From positions 1 to 53,585 of the forward strand of contig SHYW01000026.1 of assembly GCA_009692615.1 (NCBI GenBank): a DNA stretch of 53,585 nucleotides, in the 5' to 3' direction. Each line of letters begins with the position of its first letter. Position 1 is the stretch's first letter. Under the pieces are notes generated by a model. It was not told the DNA's origin. It worked only from the letters and a program-made list of their open reading frames with translations, and did no database searches. The translations under genes were made by a program, and so were the position numbers. The DNA comes from Deltaproteobacteria bacterium. Its GTDB lineage: Bacteria; Desulfobacterota; Binatia; UBA9968. Below, in pieces: positions 43,630 through 51,255 of this stretch.

Positions 43630-44592
43630 CTACAGATCCAGAGTGTTCGGCGCAAATAGCTCTCCATAGGTCAATTTCTTTTCAGCCAACCCCTGCTCGT
43701 ACAGATAACCCATCAACGTCTCGACCACGTGGCGGTTTTTTTCAAAACCGTAGGGCCAGGGATCGTCGCCGAGGATTCGTCGCTGCTCGTCCACCGGGCC
43801 GCGGAACCACGCTAGGCTAATCTTATACGGCGATAAATCCACCAGACGCGCGTGAGCGTCTTCCTTGGCGCGCTGAAATGCTTTGAACAAACTGCGCGCG
43901 ATCCACGGGTGCGCTTCCCACACATCTTGGCGCAAGGCGACCGAGTGCATGATCGGAAAGATGCCGGTCTTTTTGAAATATTCGGCTTCGACCTTGGGCG
44001 AGTCTTCGAACAAGCGGCGCACATGCGGCGGCGGATTGAACAGCGACGGAAATAAACTCGGAATCATGATTGCATCGAGCTCGCCGTCAAACAGCATCTG
44101 ATCCGGCTTGCGGCCCGGCGCAATGCGCGTGACTTTGTAGCGCTTGGGCAAGTCCATCTCCATGCGCGAGTGCGACTCCCAGGTGTGCCAGTGGAGGTCA
44201 TCGAGATTAACGCCATACTCATGCTGCAAAGTGCCGCGAATCCAAACCGTCGCGGTTTGTTGGAACTCGGCAAGGCCGACGCGCTTGCCCATTAAATCCT
44301 TTGGCTCGCGGATACCGCTCTTGGTATTGATGAAAATATAGGAATGGCGAAACGCCCGCGCCGGAAACACGGGAATCGCGGTGAGCGGCTTGCCGATGCT
44401 GCGTGCGATGATGTACGACGACAAGGAAATCTCCGAGGCGTCGAAGTCGTAGTAGTTGAGCATCCGCGTCCATATTTCCAAATGGGGCAAGACGAGCCAG
44501 TTAAGCTCAATCCCCTCCGGCCGAACCGTGCCATCGATCAACGGATGCGTCCGGTCATAATCGCCGCAGGCAATAGTCAGTTGTAATGCCAT
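43630..44592 (-). CDS. 4,5-dihydroxyphthalate decarboxylase-like protein
   Basis: A 320-residue protein of the family that contains 4,5-dihydroxyphthalate decarboxylase (Pht5), which has the fold of periplasmic binding proteins but works in the cytosol. It begins directly with LQLTIACGDYDRTHPLIDG and has no signal peptide. Family segments are LVLPHLEIWTRMLNYYDFDA, EISLSSYIIARSIGKPL, FPARAFRHSYIFIN and DLMGKRVGLAEFQQTATVWI. A GAGGAG site precedes ATG 44592. It lies between UbiD and a binding-protein gene; decarboxylation of a hydroxylated aromatic acid is plausible, but a sequence-only call cannot separate enzyme from binder. Confidence 0.85.
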   Translation of the reverse strand: MALQLTIACGDYDRTHPLIDGTVRPEGIELNWLVLPHLEIWTRMLNYYDFDASEISLSSYIIARSIGKPLTAIPVFPARAFRHSYIFINTKSGIREPKDLMGKRVGLAEFQQTATVWIRGTLQHEYGVNLDDLHWHTWESHSRMEMDLPKRYKVTRIAPGRKPDQMLFDGELDAIMIPSLFPSLFNPPPHVRRLFEDSPKVEAEYFKKTGIFPIMHSVALRQDVWEAHPWIARSLFKAFQRAKEDAHARLVDLSPYKISLAWFRGPVDEQRRILGDDPWPYGFEKNRHVVETLMGYLYEQGLAEKKLTYGELFAPNTLDL

Positions 44593-44612
44593 AGTTGCTC
44601 CTCACAAATTTA

Positions 44613-44685
44613 TTCACCACGAAGGACACGAAGGTTTCGGAAAGTATTTCCCCAGCTTCGTGATCTTCGTGTCCTTCGTGGTGAA
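44613..44685. repeat. Inverted repeat TTCACCACGAAGGACACGAAG
   Basis: The run from 44613 (TTCACCACGAAGGACACG) and CGTGTCCTTCGTGGTGAA at 44668-44685 are reverse complements. It fills the gap between the dihydroxyphthalate-decarboxylase-like gene and UbiD and resembles the elements at 1868 and 3352. Confidence 0.8.
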
Positions 44686-44698
44686 ACGTTTTTTTCAA

Positions 44699-46102
44699 TT
44701 ACGATAACCGATCGCCCCATTTGCCGATTATCCGTTCGCGCAATTCTCGGCTCGAGCGTGAGACCGCCGGAAATGTTTCTTTCCATTCGTAGGGCCGCGT
44801 CGCGTCGATGATGGCGCGCGAGTTGAAACCCTTTTGATCCTTGGGAATGATCGGGTCGAGCGGGCCGCTCCAGCAGCGGCGCAGGATTTCGATATCTTGG
44901 GCCGGATCGGAGCGCGTGCACACCGCCCACAGTACTTCGTTCAAGTTGGTCGGATCGATGTCGTCGTCAACGACGATGGTGTAGCGCCCTAAATAGGCCG
45001 CGGCGTGACACTCAGTCGCGATCAAACCGGCTTGGCGGGCGTGACCGGGATAGCGTTGCTTGATCGCCACGACCAGAAATAAATATGCCGCGCCGGCTGC
45101 CTCGTGGTACCAGACACCGCGCACGTCCGGCACACCGGCCGCTTCGAGATCGTCCCACACCAGCGCGGCTTTGAGCGGCGCGCGCCATTTGCGCGTGTAG
45201 CCCAACAGGATCGGATCGTTTCGGTGCATGACATTGTGAATTTTCACGATCGGCTCGGGCCGCGACGAGCTACCGTAGTAACCGGTCCATTCGCCGAACG
45301 GCCCTTCGATTTTTTCCGGGCCGAGCACGCATTCGCCTTCCAAAACAATTTCCGCCGTGGCGGGAATCGGCAGGCCGGTGAATTCGCCCTTGATCACATC
45401 CACCGGCTCGCCTTGAATGCCGCCGATGAAATCGTACTCGCACACACCGTAGGGCACCTCCAACGCGCCGGCGAGAAAGATCAACGGATCGTGGCCGACG
45501 GAAATCGCAACTTTGAACGGCTCGCCGCGGGCGAACGCCTTGTCGCGATGAATCCGCCCATGGCGCCCCGGCGCGATGTAAAAGCCGACGGTGTTCTCGT
45601 CGTGGATCATCACCCGCGCGGTGCCGAGGTTGGTCCAGCCCTCTTCGGGATCGTGGGTAATATTCACGCTGCCGGTGCCGATGTAGCGTCCGCCGTCCAG
45701 TTCGAACCAGCGCGGCGTCGGGAATTTTAGAATGTTGACATCCTTGCCGCGCTGAATATTTTCCAGCACCGGTCCGTCGCGCACGACACGCGGCGCGATA
45801 TGCTTCAAAGCTTTCGACCGCGTACGCCACTCGGAGACGAATTCCATCGATGACAAATCCTGCGGCATGCCCAGACTCAATCCGAGCCGCTTGGTCGATC
45901 CCAGCGAGTTGACCAGCACGCGATAGCCCTTGGGATAACCTTTGACCGAATCGAACAACACCGCCGGCGAGCTGCCGCGCTCGTTGACGATGTCGGCAAC
46001 CCCGCCGATTTCCAAATCCCAATCCGCGCCGTCGATGTGGCGGATCTCACCGAGCGCGTCGGCCTGCTTGAGCCAACTCCTCATGCCGTCTTCTTGTTTC
46101 AT
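44699..46102 (-). CDS. UbiD-family prenylated-FMN decarboxylase
   Basis: A 467-residue UbiD-type decarboxylase, which reversibly removes carboxyl groups from aromatic or alpha,beta-unsaturated acids using prenyl-FMN. Visible parts are LGSTKRLGLSLG near residue 65, PTPRWFELDGGRYIGTGSVN-like core, VGFYIAPGRHGRIHRD and the active-site strand EGPFGEWTGYYG with its conserved acidic residue. The UbiX flavin prenyltransferase is not in the window. GGTGAGG two bases before ATG 46102 gives a strong start. It is next to a dihydroxyphthalate-decarboxylase-like gene on the same strand, a pairing that points to an aromatic carboxylic acid pathway. Confidence 0.92.
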   Translation of the reverse strand: MKQEDGMRSWLKQADALGEIRHIDGADWDLEIGGVADIVNERGSSPAVLFDSVKGYPKGYRVLVNSLGSTKRLGLSLGMPQDLSSMEFVSEWRTRSKALKHIAPRVVRDGPVLENIQRGKDVNILKFPTPRWFELDGGRYIGTGSVNITHDPEEGWTNLGTARVMIHDENTVGFYIAPGRHGRIHRDKAFARGEPFKVAISVGHDPLIFLAGALEVPYGVCEYDFIGGIQGEPVDVIKGEFTGLPIPATAEIVLEGECVLGPEKIEGPFGEWTGYYGSSSRPEPIVKIHNVMHRNDPILLGYTRKWRAPLKAALVWDDLEAAGVPDVRGVWYHEAAGAAYLFLVVAIKQRYPGHARQAGLIATECHAAAYLGRYTIVVDDDIDPTNLNEVLWAVCTRSDPAQDIEILRRCWSGPLDPIIPKDQKGFNSRAIIDATRPYEWKETFPAVSRSSRELRERIIGKWGDRLS

Positions 46103-46194
46103 TGCCTCACCTTACAAATCGTTTCAACACTCTTCGTAGGATGGGTTGAGTCCTTCGACGTGGCTCAGGATAGACTCCGCGATACCCATCGTTC

Positions 46195-47334
46195 TTAAAA
46201 TCCCTTCTGCACTTCCCGCAGCAGCCGCAGATCCAGCACTTTTGCCAACGGCGTTTCTTCTTTCAAACCCATGCGCTCGGTCTCGCGCTTGAGCGCGTCG
46301 CGTATGCCCTTTTCATCCATGCCGCCGTCCTTGGAAAAAGCCGGCAACATCGACTTGTAAAGTTCGTCCGCCGCAGCCGTGTCCACGCTCCACTCTTTAG
46401 CGATGAATTGCATCACTTCACCCGGCCGCTGCTGAATGAAACGCAAACTCTTAATCGTCGCGCTGAGCATGCGCCGCACCAACTCCGGCCGCTCGCGAAT
46501 CATTTTGTCCGACGTACCCAAACCCGAAAGCGACTGCTCGACGTAGTCGCCGAAATACGCCAGCGTGCGAAAGCCCAACTGCTTCGCCATTGCATTGAAC
46601 GGCGGCGACAACACGCCGGCATCGATTGTACCGGCTTTCATAGCCGTGAGAATATTAGCAGTCGTGCCGGTGCCGAGAAAAGCCACATCGCGATCCGGCG
46701 TCAGGCCGTTCTTGCTGACTAAAAATCGCGCCAGCGTATCAGTCGACGAACCGATGGCGGTGATGCCGATGATCTTATTTTTTAGTTCGGCCATCGATTT
46801 GATTTCCGGTCGCGCCATCAACCAGAAGGACGGTTTGATCGTCAGGAAGCCGACGACTTTCACCGCCAACCCGCGCGCCGCCCCCGCCATCACCTGCGAC
46901 TGCGCGCCGGAGAAATCGATATCGCCGGTAGTCAGCGCCGTGACTTGAATCGTCGATGAGACCAGCACCATTTGAAGATCGATGCCTTCAGCCGTAAAGA
47001 TTCCCTTGTCGCGGCCAAGCGTGATCGGCAGATAATTCAAACTCTTCGCTGGATAAGCGAAGCGGACGCGGTCCGCGGCAAAGCTCACGTCAACGCCAAC
47101 CGAAAGCGTGAAAAGAAAGATTAAGGCTATCGCCCGTCGCGCGGCTCCCTTCCGAATTCCTCCCCCTCGACGGGGGAGGATAAAGGTGGGGGTGCCGCGC
47201 ACGCTATTGAAAATGTCGGGCACCCCTTCCTCTATCCTTCCCCGTTGAGGGGAAGGAAGTTCGGATTCGTGCTCAACCGAACCTCGCACTGGATGTGAGA
47301 TTACGCGCGTCATTCCATCCAACTCTCGCCTCAT
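46195..47334 (-). CDS. ABC transporter substrate-binding protein (NMT1-like), N terminus uncertain
   Basis: A binding protein of the NMT1 type, with a signal-like segment AIALIFLFTLSVGVDVSFAA, then FAYPAKSLNYLPITLG, VTALTTGDIDFSGAQ, ELKNKIIGITAIG and LSGLGTSDKMIRERP. ATG 47334 overlaps the previous gene's stop (ATGA), so coupling would start here. But the first 66 codons run through a pair of C/G-rich hairpins (47159-47256) before the signal peptide, which is abnormal. A later start (for example GTG near 47202) or a repeat inserted into the gene's 5' end is likely. It is one of three related binders within 6 kb. Confidence 0.8.
   Translation of the reverse strand: MRRELDGMTRVISHPVRGSVEHESELPSPQRGRIEEGVPDIFNSVRGTPTFILPRRGGGIRKGAARRAIALIFLFTLSVGVDVSFAADRVRFAYPAKSLNYLPITLGRDKGIFTAEGIDLQMVLVSSTIQVTALTTGDIDFSGAQSQVMAGAARGLAVKVVGFLTIKPSFWLMARPEIKSMAELKNKIIGITAIGSSTDTLARFLVSKNGLTPDRDVAFLGTGTTANILTAMKAGTIDAGVLSPPFNAMAKQLGFRTLAYFGDYVEQSLSGLGTSDKMIRERPELVRRMLSATIKSLRFIQQRPGEVMQFIAKEWSVDTAAADELYKSMLPAFSKDGGMDEKGIRDALKRETERMGLKEETPLAKVLDLRLLREVQKGF
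47159..47256. repeat. Pair of head-to-head C/G-rich hairpins
   Basis: A hairpin of CCTCCCCCTC...GGGGGAGG (47159-47179) and a hairpin of CCTTCCCCGTTGAGGGGAAGG type (47236-47256) face each other with the inverse pair GGATAAAGGTGGGGG / CCCCTTCCTCTATCC between. A third copy of this element is at 50126-50160. It lies inside the extended N-terminal frame of the binding-protein gene. Confidence 0.75.
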
Positions 47335-48308
47335 CGCCCTTTGATCCCCAACTCGCGTTGCGCGTCGCGCAGCGCGCCGAGATCGGCGACTTCGCTGGCG
47401 AGTATCGGGCGAGCGATCTTCGCTTCCTTCGCGGCACTCTCGATGACCAGCTGGAGACCGTCCTCCGGGATGCTGCCGTCGGCATTAAAGACCTTCACCA
47501 CCGAGTCGTACGACAGGGTGGCGTTCTCTTTGGACGTGCGTCCCCAGTCCATCAGTACTTCGATCGCGCCGTCGCGGTTGTTGCGCACAAAGCGGTTGGC
47601 TTTGATCAGCGCCTTGATGACTCTTTTAACCTCGTCCGGCTTTTCGTTTAGTTTTTTCAAATTTGCACCCAACCCGACGAAGGGAAACTTAAAGAGCTCG
47701 TAGGCACGGGCCAAAACTTGAAAACCCAGCTTTCGTCCTTCGACATCCGCCGGCGGGGAAATCACGATGACGTCGACGATGCCTTCCTTGAGAGCGAAAA
47801 ATCTCGCCTGGTCGGCGCCTAATGCGACTATCTTCATTTCCTTGTCCGGATCGACACCGGAATATTTGAGCATCATGCGCGCCGAGACATCGGCGGTCGC
47901 GCCGAAGGAGCTGACACCGAGAGTTTTACCTTTAAGCTCTCTGACGGATTTGAATTCCGAGCGCGCCACCAGCATCTGCGTCGGGCTATCGAGAAAGCTC
48001 GCGACGACGCGGATCGGCAAGCCGCGGATCGCCGCGCGCACCACCGAACCGAAGATCGTCGTGTAGTCTATATCCCCGGTCGCCAACGCGGTGATCGAAA
48101 CATTGGCATTCATCCGAATGACTTCGGGGTCGATGCCTTCCTCCTTGAAGAACCCTCGCTTGTAGGCAACCGCGGGAGTCAAAAACGCCGCGTCCAAACT
48201 CGAAACCGAGAGTCGCACCTTGTCAGCGGCTTCGCTGCCTGCGCAAAAGGGCATTACGCCAACAAACACAACAAGCAACTGTAACCTAACCAACGCCGTT
48301 CGGTTCAT
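47331..48308 (-). CDS. ABC transporter substrate-binding protein (NMT1-like)
   Basis: A 325-residue periplasmic binding protein. The signal peptide is about residues 1-27 (ALVRLQLLVVFVGVMPFCAG). It contains AYKRGFFKEEGIDPEVIRMN, TALATGDIDYTTIFGSVVRA, ELKGKTLGVSSFG and the RDAQRELGIKGR end, so it is a close paralogue of 42586-43539. An AGGAAT site lies upstream of ATG 48308. Its stop overlaps the start of the next binding-protein gene (ATGA), so the two are coupled. Confidence 0.9.
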   Translation of the reverse strand: MNRTALVRLQLLVVFVGVMPFCAGSEAADKVRLSVSSLDAAFLTPAVAYKRGFFKEEGIDPEVIRMNANVSITALATGDIDYTTIFGSVVRAAIRGLPIRVVASFLDSPTQMLVARSEFKSVRELKGKTLGVSSFGATADVSARMMLKYSGVDPDKEMKIVALGADQARFFALKEGIVDVIVISPPADVEGRKLGFQVLARAYELFKFPFVGLGANLKKLNEKPDEVKRVIKALIKANRFVRNNRDGAIEVLMDWGRTSKENATLSYDSVVKVFNADGSIPEDGLQLVIESAAKEAKIARPILASEVADLGALRDAQRELGIKGR

Positions 48309-48336
48309 TTCGTTTTGATTCCTGTGGGTCTAATTC

Positions 48337-48356
48337 CCCCGCAGCTTGCTGCGGGG
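48337..48356. repeat. Perfect 20-base hairpin
   Basis: CCCCGCAGCTTGCTGCGGGG has a 9-bp stem and a two-base loop. It lies in the 80-base gap between two binding-protein genes. There is no T-run, so it is not a classic terminator. Confidence 0.75.
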
Positions 48357-48388
48357 AAGTTCATTCCCTGTGCCTCTTGCCTTCCGCC

Positions 48389-49375
48389 TCACCGAATCAC
48401 TTTAGTCGCCCGCACCAGCACATTCGGCGGAATCGTCAGGCCGATCGCTTTCGCCGCTTTCAGATTGACGATGAACTCGAACCGCATCGGCTGCTCGACG
48501 GGAAGGTCTCGCGGTGTGCGACCTTTCAGAATCTTATCCACGTACACCGCCGCGCGCCGGTCCAGGTCCCTATTGTCCACGCCGTAGGTCATAAGCCCGC
48601 CGGCCTCCACGATTGCTGGCGAAGTGTACATCATCGGGAGCCGGTTCTTTACCGCGAAGTCTAAAATCTGTGTGCGGTGAGCACCCGCGATGGGGCCCGC
48701 CACCATGAAAAGGACTGCCTGAGCGCGCTCCTTCGTCGCGGCTCGGAATGCAGTCTCAATATCTTTGGGAATTAGTACGTCTAGGTATTGAAGCTTCACG
48801 CCGAACGCCTTTGCGGCGAGATTCACGTCTCTTAACAACTGCGCGATGTCCGTTTGGGTCGAAGACGTGAAGACGGCCACGCGGGAGAGGCTGGGAATGA
48901 TCTCTTTCAAAAGCTCCAATCGTTTTCCGTTTAGCTCCGGGGCAAGGGTTGACAGTCCAGTAATATTCCCGCCCGGATGCGCCAGACTGTCGACGAACCC
49001 GCTCCCAACAGGATCGCCAACCTGCGACATGACAATGGGAATCGTGACAGTTGCTTCCTTGGCGGTACGGGTTGCTGGCTCACCACCTGTGACGATGATG
49101 TCTACCTTGAGACGCACCAGCTCGTCCGCCAGCGCAGGCAGGCGATCGAATTTCCCCTCTGCGTATCGATACTCAACGATGATATTTTTCCCCTCTACGT
49201 ACCCAAGCTCGCGCAGACCCTGGCGGAATGCCCCGATGCGGTCCGCTTGAGTGGAAGGGGAGCCAGCATATAGTAATCCTATCCGGGGGATTTTCTTCGA
49301 TTGCTGCGCCTGGGCTGGAAAGGGATGCGCCAAAAGCATCGAGCAAAAACTTCGCCGAGTGATTTTTTTACTCAT
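48389..49375 (-). CDS. ABC transporter substrate-binding protein (ABC_sub_bind/TrpX-like)
   Basis: A 328-residue protein of the ABC_sub_bind family, a different binder type from the NMT1 genes. The leader has twin Arg before a hydrophobic stretch (KKITRRSFCSMLLAHPF), so Tat-like export is possible. Then come RIGLLYAGSPSTQADRIGAF, LRELGYVEGKNIIVEYRYAE, VDIIVTGGEPATRTAKEAT and IPIVMSQVGDPVGSGFVDSL. Ligands are usually amino acids or purine/aromatic compounds. It lies 80 bases upstream of the binder at 47331 on the same strand, separated by a hairpin, with a gap of about 208 bases to the molybdenum hydroxylase genes. Confidence 0.9.
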   Translation of the reverse strand: MSKKITRRSFCSMLLAHPFPAQAQQSKKIPRIGLLYAGSPSTQADRIGAFRQGLRELGYVEGKNIIVEYRYAEGKFDRLPALADELVRLKVDIIVTGGEPATRTAKEATVTIPIVMSQVGDPVGSGFVDSLAHPGGNITGLSTLAPELNGKRLELLKEIIPSLSRVAVFTSSTQTDIAQLLRDVNLAAKAFGVKLQYLDVLIPKDIETAFRAATKERAQAVLFMVAGPIAGAHRTQILDFAVKNRLPMMYTSPAIVEAGGLMTYGVDNRDLDRRAAVYVDKILKGRTPRDLPVEQPMRFEFIVNLKAAKAIGLTIPPNVLVRATKVIR

Positions 49376-49412
49376 GATTTTTTTCTCTCGCTCTTACTGA
49401 CACGTGATCTCT

Positions 49413-49541
49413 GATTCTGCTGAAACCATCCGTTCATCCTTCGAGAGCCTCAGGACGAACAGAGGAGCGGTTGAGATCATTGGAGTTTATCCGTTCATGC
49501 TGAGCCCGTCGAAGCACTCCTCGGGGTTTTTCAGCAGAATC
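49413..49541. repeat. 129-base element with 13-base terminal inverted repeats
   Basis: GATTCTGCTGAAA at 49413-49425 and TTTCAGCAGAATC at 49529-49541 are perfect reverse complements. Between them are two directly repeated CCGTTCATxCT segments (49430 and 49491), one beside TCGAGAGCCTCAGGAC and one beside TGAGCCCGTCGAAG. It looks like a small non-autonomous or repeat-derived element between genes. Confidence 0.6.
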
Positions 49542-49583
49542 ATCTCTGACTTCTGTCACCTAATCACCTCCATCGCCCGCACC

Positions 49584-50081
49584 TTACGGTCTTTCCCTTT
49601 TCGCCTGACTCTCCTGTGCCGCTTCGAGGATCGATTGCGCGATGGCGCCGTAGGCGCCGCAGCGGCAGATATTGCCGTTTAACCATTCGGCGATTTGCTC
49701 GCGCGACGGAGTCGGATTCTCCATCAACAACGCCTTCGCCGCCATGATCTGTCCCGGCGTGCAGTAGCCGCACTGGGCACCGATGTTGCGGATGAAGGCT
49801 TCCTGCAACGGGTCGAGTTGCTCACCTTGCGCGACACCTTCAATGGTCAGCACCGATTTGCCGTTGGCTTCGAACGCCAAATAATTGCACGCGCTTACCG
49901 CGCGATTATCGACCAACACCGTGCACGCGCCGCACACTTCCGACTCGCACGAGCGTTTCGTACCGATGAGCTGGAGGCGATTGCGAAGAAACTCAAGCAA
50001 GGTTTCCTCGATCGGCACTTCGCCGGACCAAGGTTTGCCGTTGACGCTCACCGATAAATTAAATGTACTTTGCGTTTTCAT
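49584..50081 (-). CDS. coxS: Molybdenum hydroxylase small subunit ([2Fe-2S], CoxS/XdhC-like)
   Basis: A 165-residue iron-sulfur subunit. Cluster 1 ligands are in CESEVCGACTVLVDNRAVSAC, cluster 2 in CGYCTPGQIMAA and NICRCGAYGAI. It passes electrons from the molybdenum centre to the FAD subunit. I chose ATG 50081, since NLSVSVNGKPW follows at the usual distance; a GTG at 50099 is also open. Gene order on the minus strand is L, M, S with repeats in between. Confidence 0.94.
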   Translation of the reverse strand: MKTQSTFNLSVSVNGKPWSGEVPIEETLLEFLRNRLQLIGTKRSCESEVCGACTVLVDNRAVSACNYLAFEANGKSVLTIEGVAQGEQLDPLQEAFIRNIGAQCGYCTPGQIMAAKALLMENPTPSREQIAEWLNGNICRCGAYGAIAQSILEAAQESQAKRERP

Positions 50082-50125
50082 ATGATCGACTTCGTCCACT
50101 TCGCTGACCTCTCCGATTCTTACCT

Positions 50126-50160
50126 CCTTCCCCTCGACGGGGAAGGATTGAGGAAGGGGT
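50126..50160. repeat. C/G-rich hairpin, same family as 47159-47256
   Basis: CCTTCCCCTCGACGGGGAAGG (50126-50146) is a stem-loop and is followed by ATTGAGGAAGGGGT. It lies between the S and M subunit genes. Confidence 0.7.
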
Positions 50161-50170
50161 GATCTTGAAA

Positions 50171-50190
50171 GGGCGTATTGCCATACGCCC
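50171..50190. repeat. REP-like palindrome, inner stem TAT
   Basis: GGGCGTATTG followed by CCATACGCCC; arms GGGCGTAT/ATACGCCC with four bases between. It matches the palindromes around the RAYT gene near 0.1-0.7 kb, more than 49 kb away. Confidence 0.8.
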
Positions 50191-50211
50191 TTACTGCACC
50201 CCTATCTTGGC

Positions 50212-51060
50212 CTAACTCGCCTGCTCCAGCGCATCGCCGAGCATGACTCCGGCCATGTACAATTTATAATCAGCGCCGCCCAGCAAGTCATCCACCGGCT
50301 GAAGCAAACCGCGTAAATACTTTTTCTCTTCCGCGACAATTCTCTTGGCCTCACTCAACGTCACGCCTTTAAGTTTGCCTTCGAGTTCAGTCAGCCTCAG
50401 CGCCTTCGGGCCAATACAGCCGACCGCAAGTCGCGCCTCGGCAATGATTCCCTCGGCGAATAGTGCCGCCGCCGCGACGCCGAGCGTCGGACGCTGATAG
50501 CGATGCAGCCGGAGATACGCACTGCTCATCCCGGCCGGCAGCGATGGGATCGTAACCTCCAACAACAGTTCGCCCGCTTCGAGCGCCGTGGCGTACATGT
50601 CAACGAAAAACTCATCGAGCGCGAGCCGCCGTTCGCCTTTCGCATTGCCGATCGTCACTGACGCGTCATGAATCAGCAGCACGGTCCCAGGATCGGAGTG
50701 CGGATCGTTGAACGCAAGATTGCCGCCGAGCGTGCCCTGATTTCTGACGCGAATGTTCGCCACTTGAGATTCGGCGTAAGCCAACGACGCCGCGTGCTCG
50801 TGCGCAAGCGCGCTGGTCGCCAGCGCATGATGCGTCACGCAGGCGCCAATACGTAGCGAATCTCCGATCAGCTCAACGCGATGAAGTCGTGGAATCTGCT
50901 TAACGTCAATCAACACTTCTGCATCGATCAAACCGTTGCGCATCAGCAACAATAATTCGGCGCCGCCAGCGTAGAATGTTGCTTTGTCGCCGTAGTCCGC
51001 AAGCGCTTGAGAAGCTTCTTGAACCGTAGTCGGCTGTATTAATTGTAACGGTTGCAGCAT
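50212..51060 (-). CDS. coxM: Molybdenum hydroxylase FAD-binding subunit (CoxM-like)
   Basis: A 282-residue FAD subunit. The N-terminal YAGGAELLLLMRNG is the first flavin contact, and the GGNLAFNDPHSDPGTVLL stretch carries the second typical flavin-binding loop. CO_deh_flav_C features (for example YLRLHRYQRPTLGVAAAAL) follow. It links the iron-sulfur small subunit with an external acceptor. The ATG at 51060 lacks a clear ribosome site. A 151-base repeat-rich gap separates it from the S subunit. Confidence 0.94.
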   Translation of the reverse strand: MLQPLQLIQPTTVQEASQALADYGDKATFYAGGAELLLLMRNGLIDAEVLIDVKQIPRLHRVELIGDSLRIGACVTHHALATSALAHEHAASLAYAESQVANIRVRNQGTLGGNLAFNDPHSDPGTVLLIHDASVTIGNAKGERRLALDEFFVDMYATALEAGELLLEVTIPSLPAGMSSAYLRLHRYQRPTLGVAAAALFAEGIIAEARLAVGCIGPKALRLTELEGKLKGVTLSEAKRIVAEEKKYLRGLLQPVDDLLGGADYKLYMAGVMLGDALEQAS

Positions 51061-51129
51061 GATTTTTTCTTTAGGTGATCGGAGAATCGAATCAAAGCAT
51101 CAGCATTCCTGCTTCCTCTCCCTCTGAGT

Positions 51130-51152
51130 GTAGGGGCGACCGGCGGTCGCCC
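51130..51152. repeat. REP-like palindrome, inner stem ACCG
   Basis: GTAG, GGGCGACCG, one base, CGGTCGCCC; identical to 40256-40278 over 23 bases. It lies between the L and M subunit genes. A further CCCTC/GAGGG hairpin follows at about 51165-51195. Confidence 0.85.
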
Positions 51153-51255
51153 TTCTGCGCGCCCTCACCCTTCCCTCTCCCAAAGGGCGAGGGTAAGATC
51201 TGATTCGACTGCGTCACCGGCTCATCTCATTTGTCGAACTCGAAACCCGAAACTC

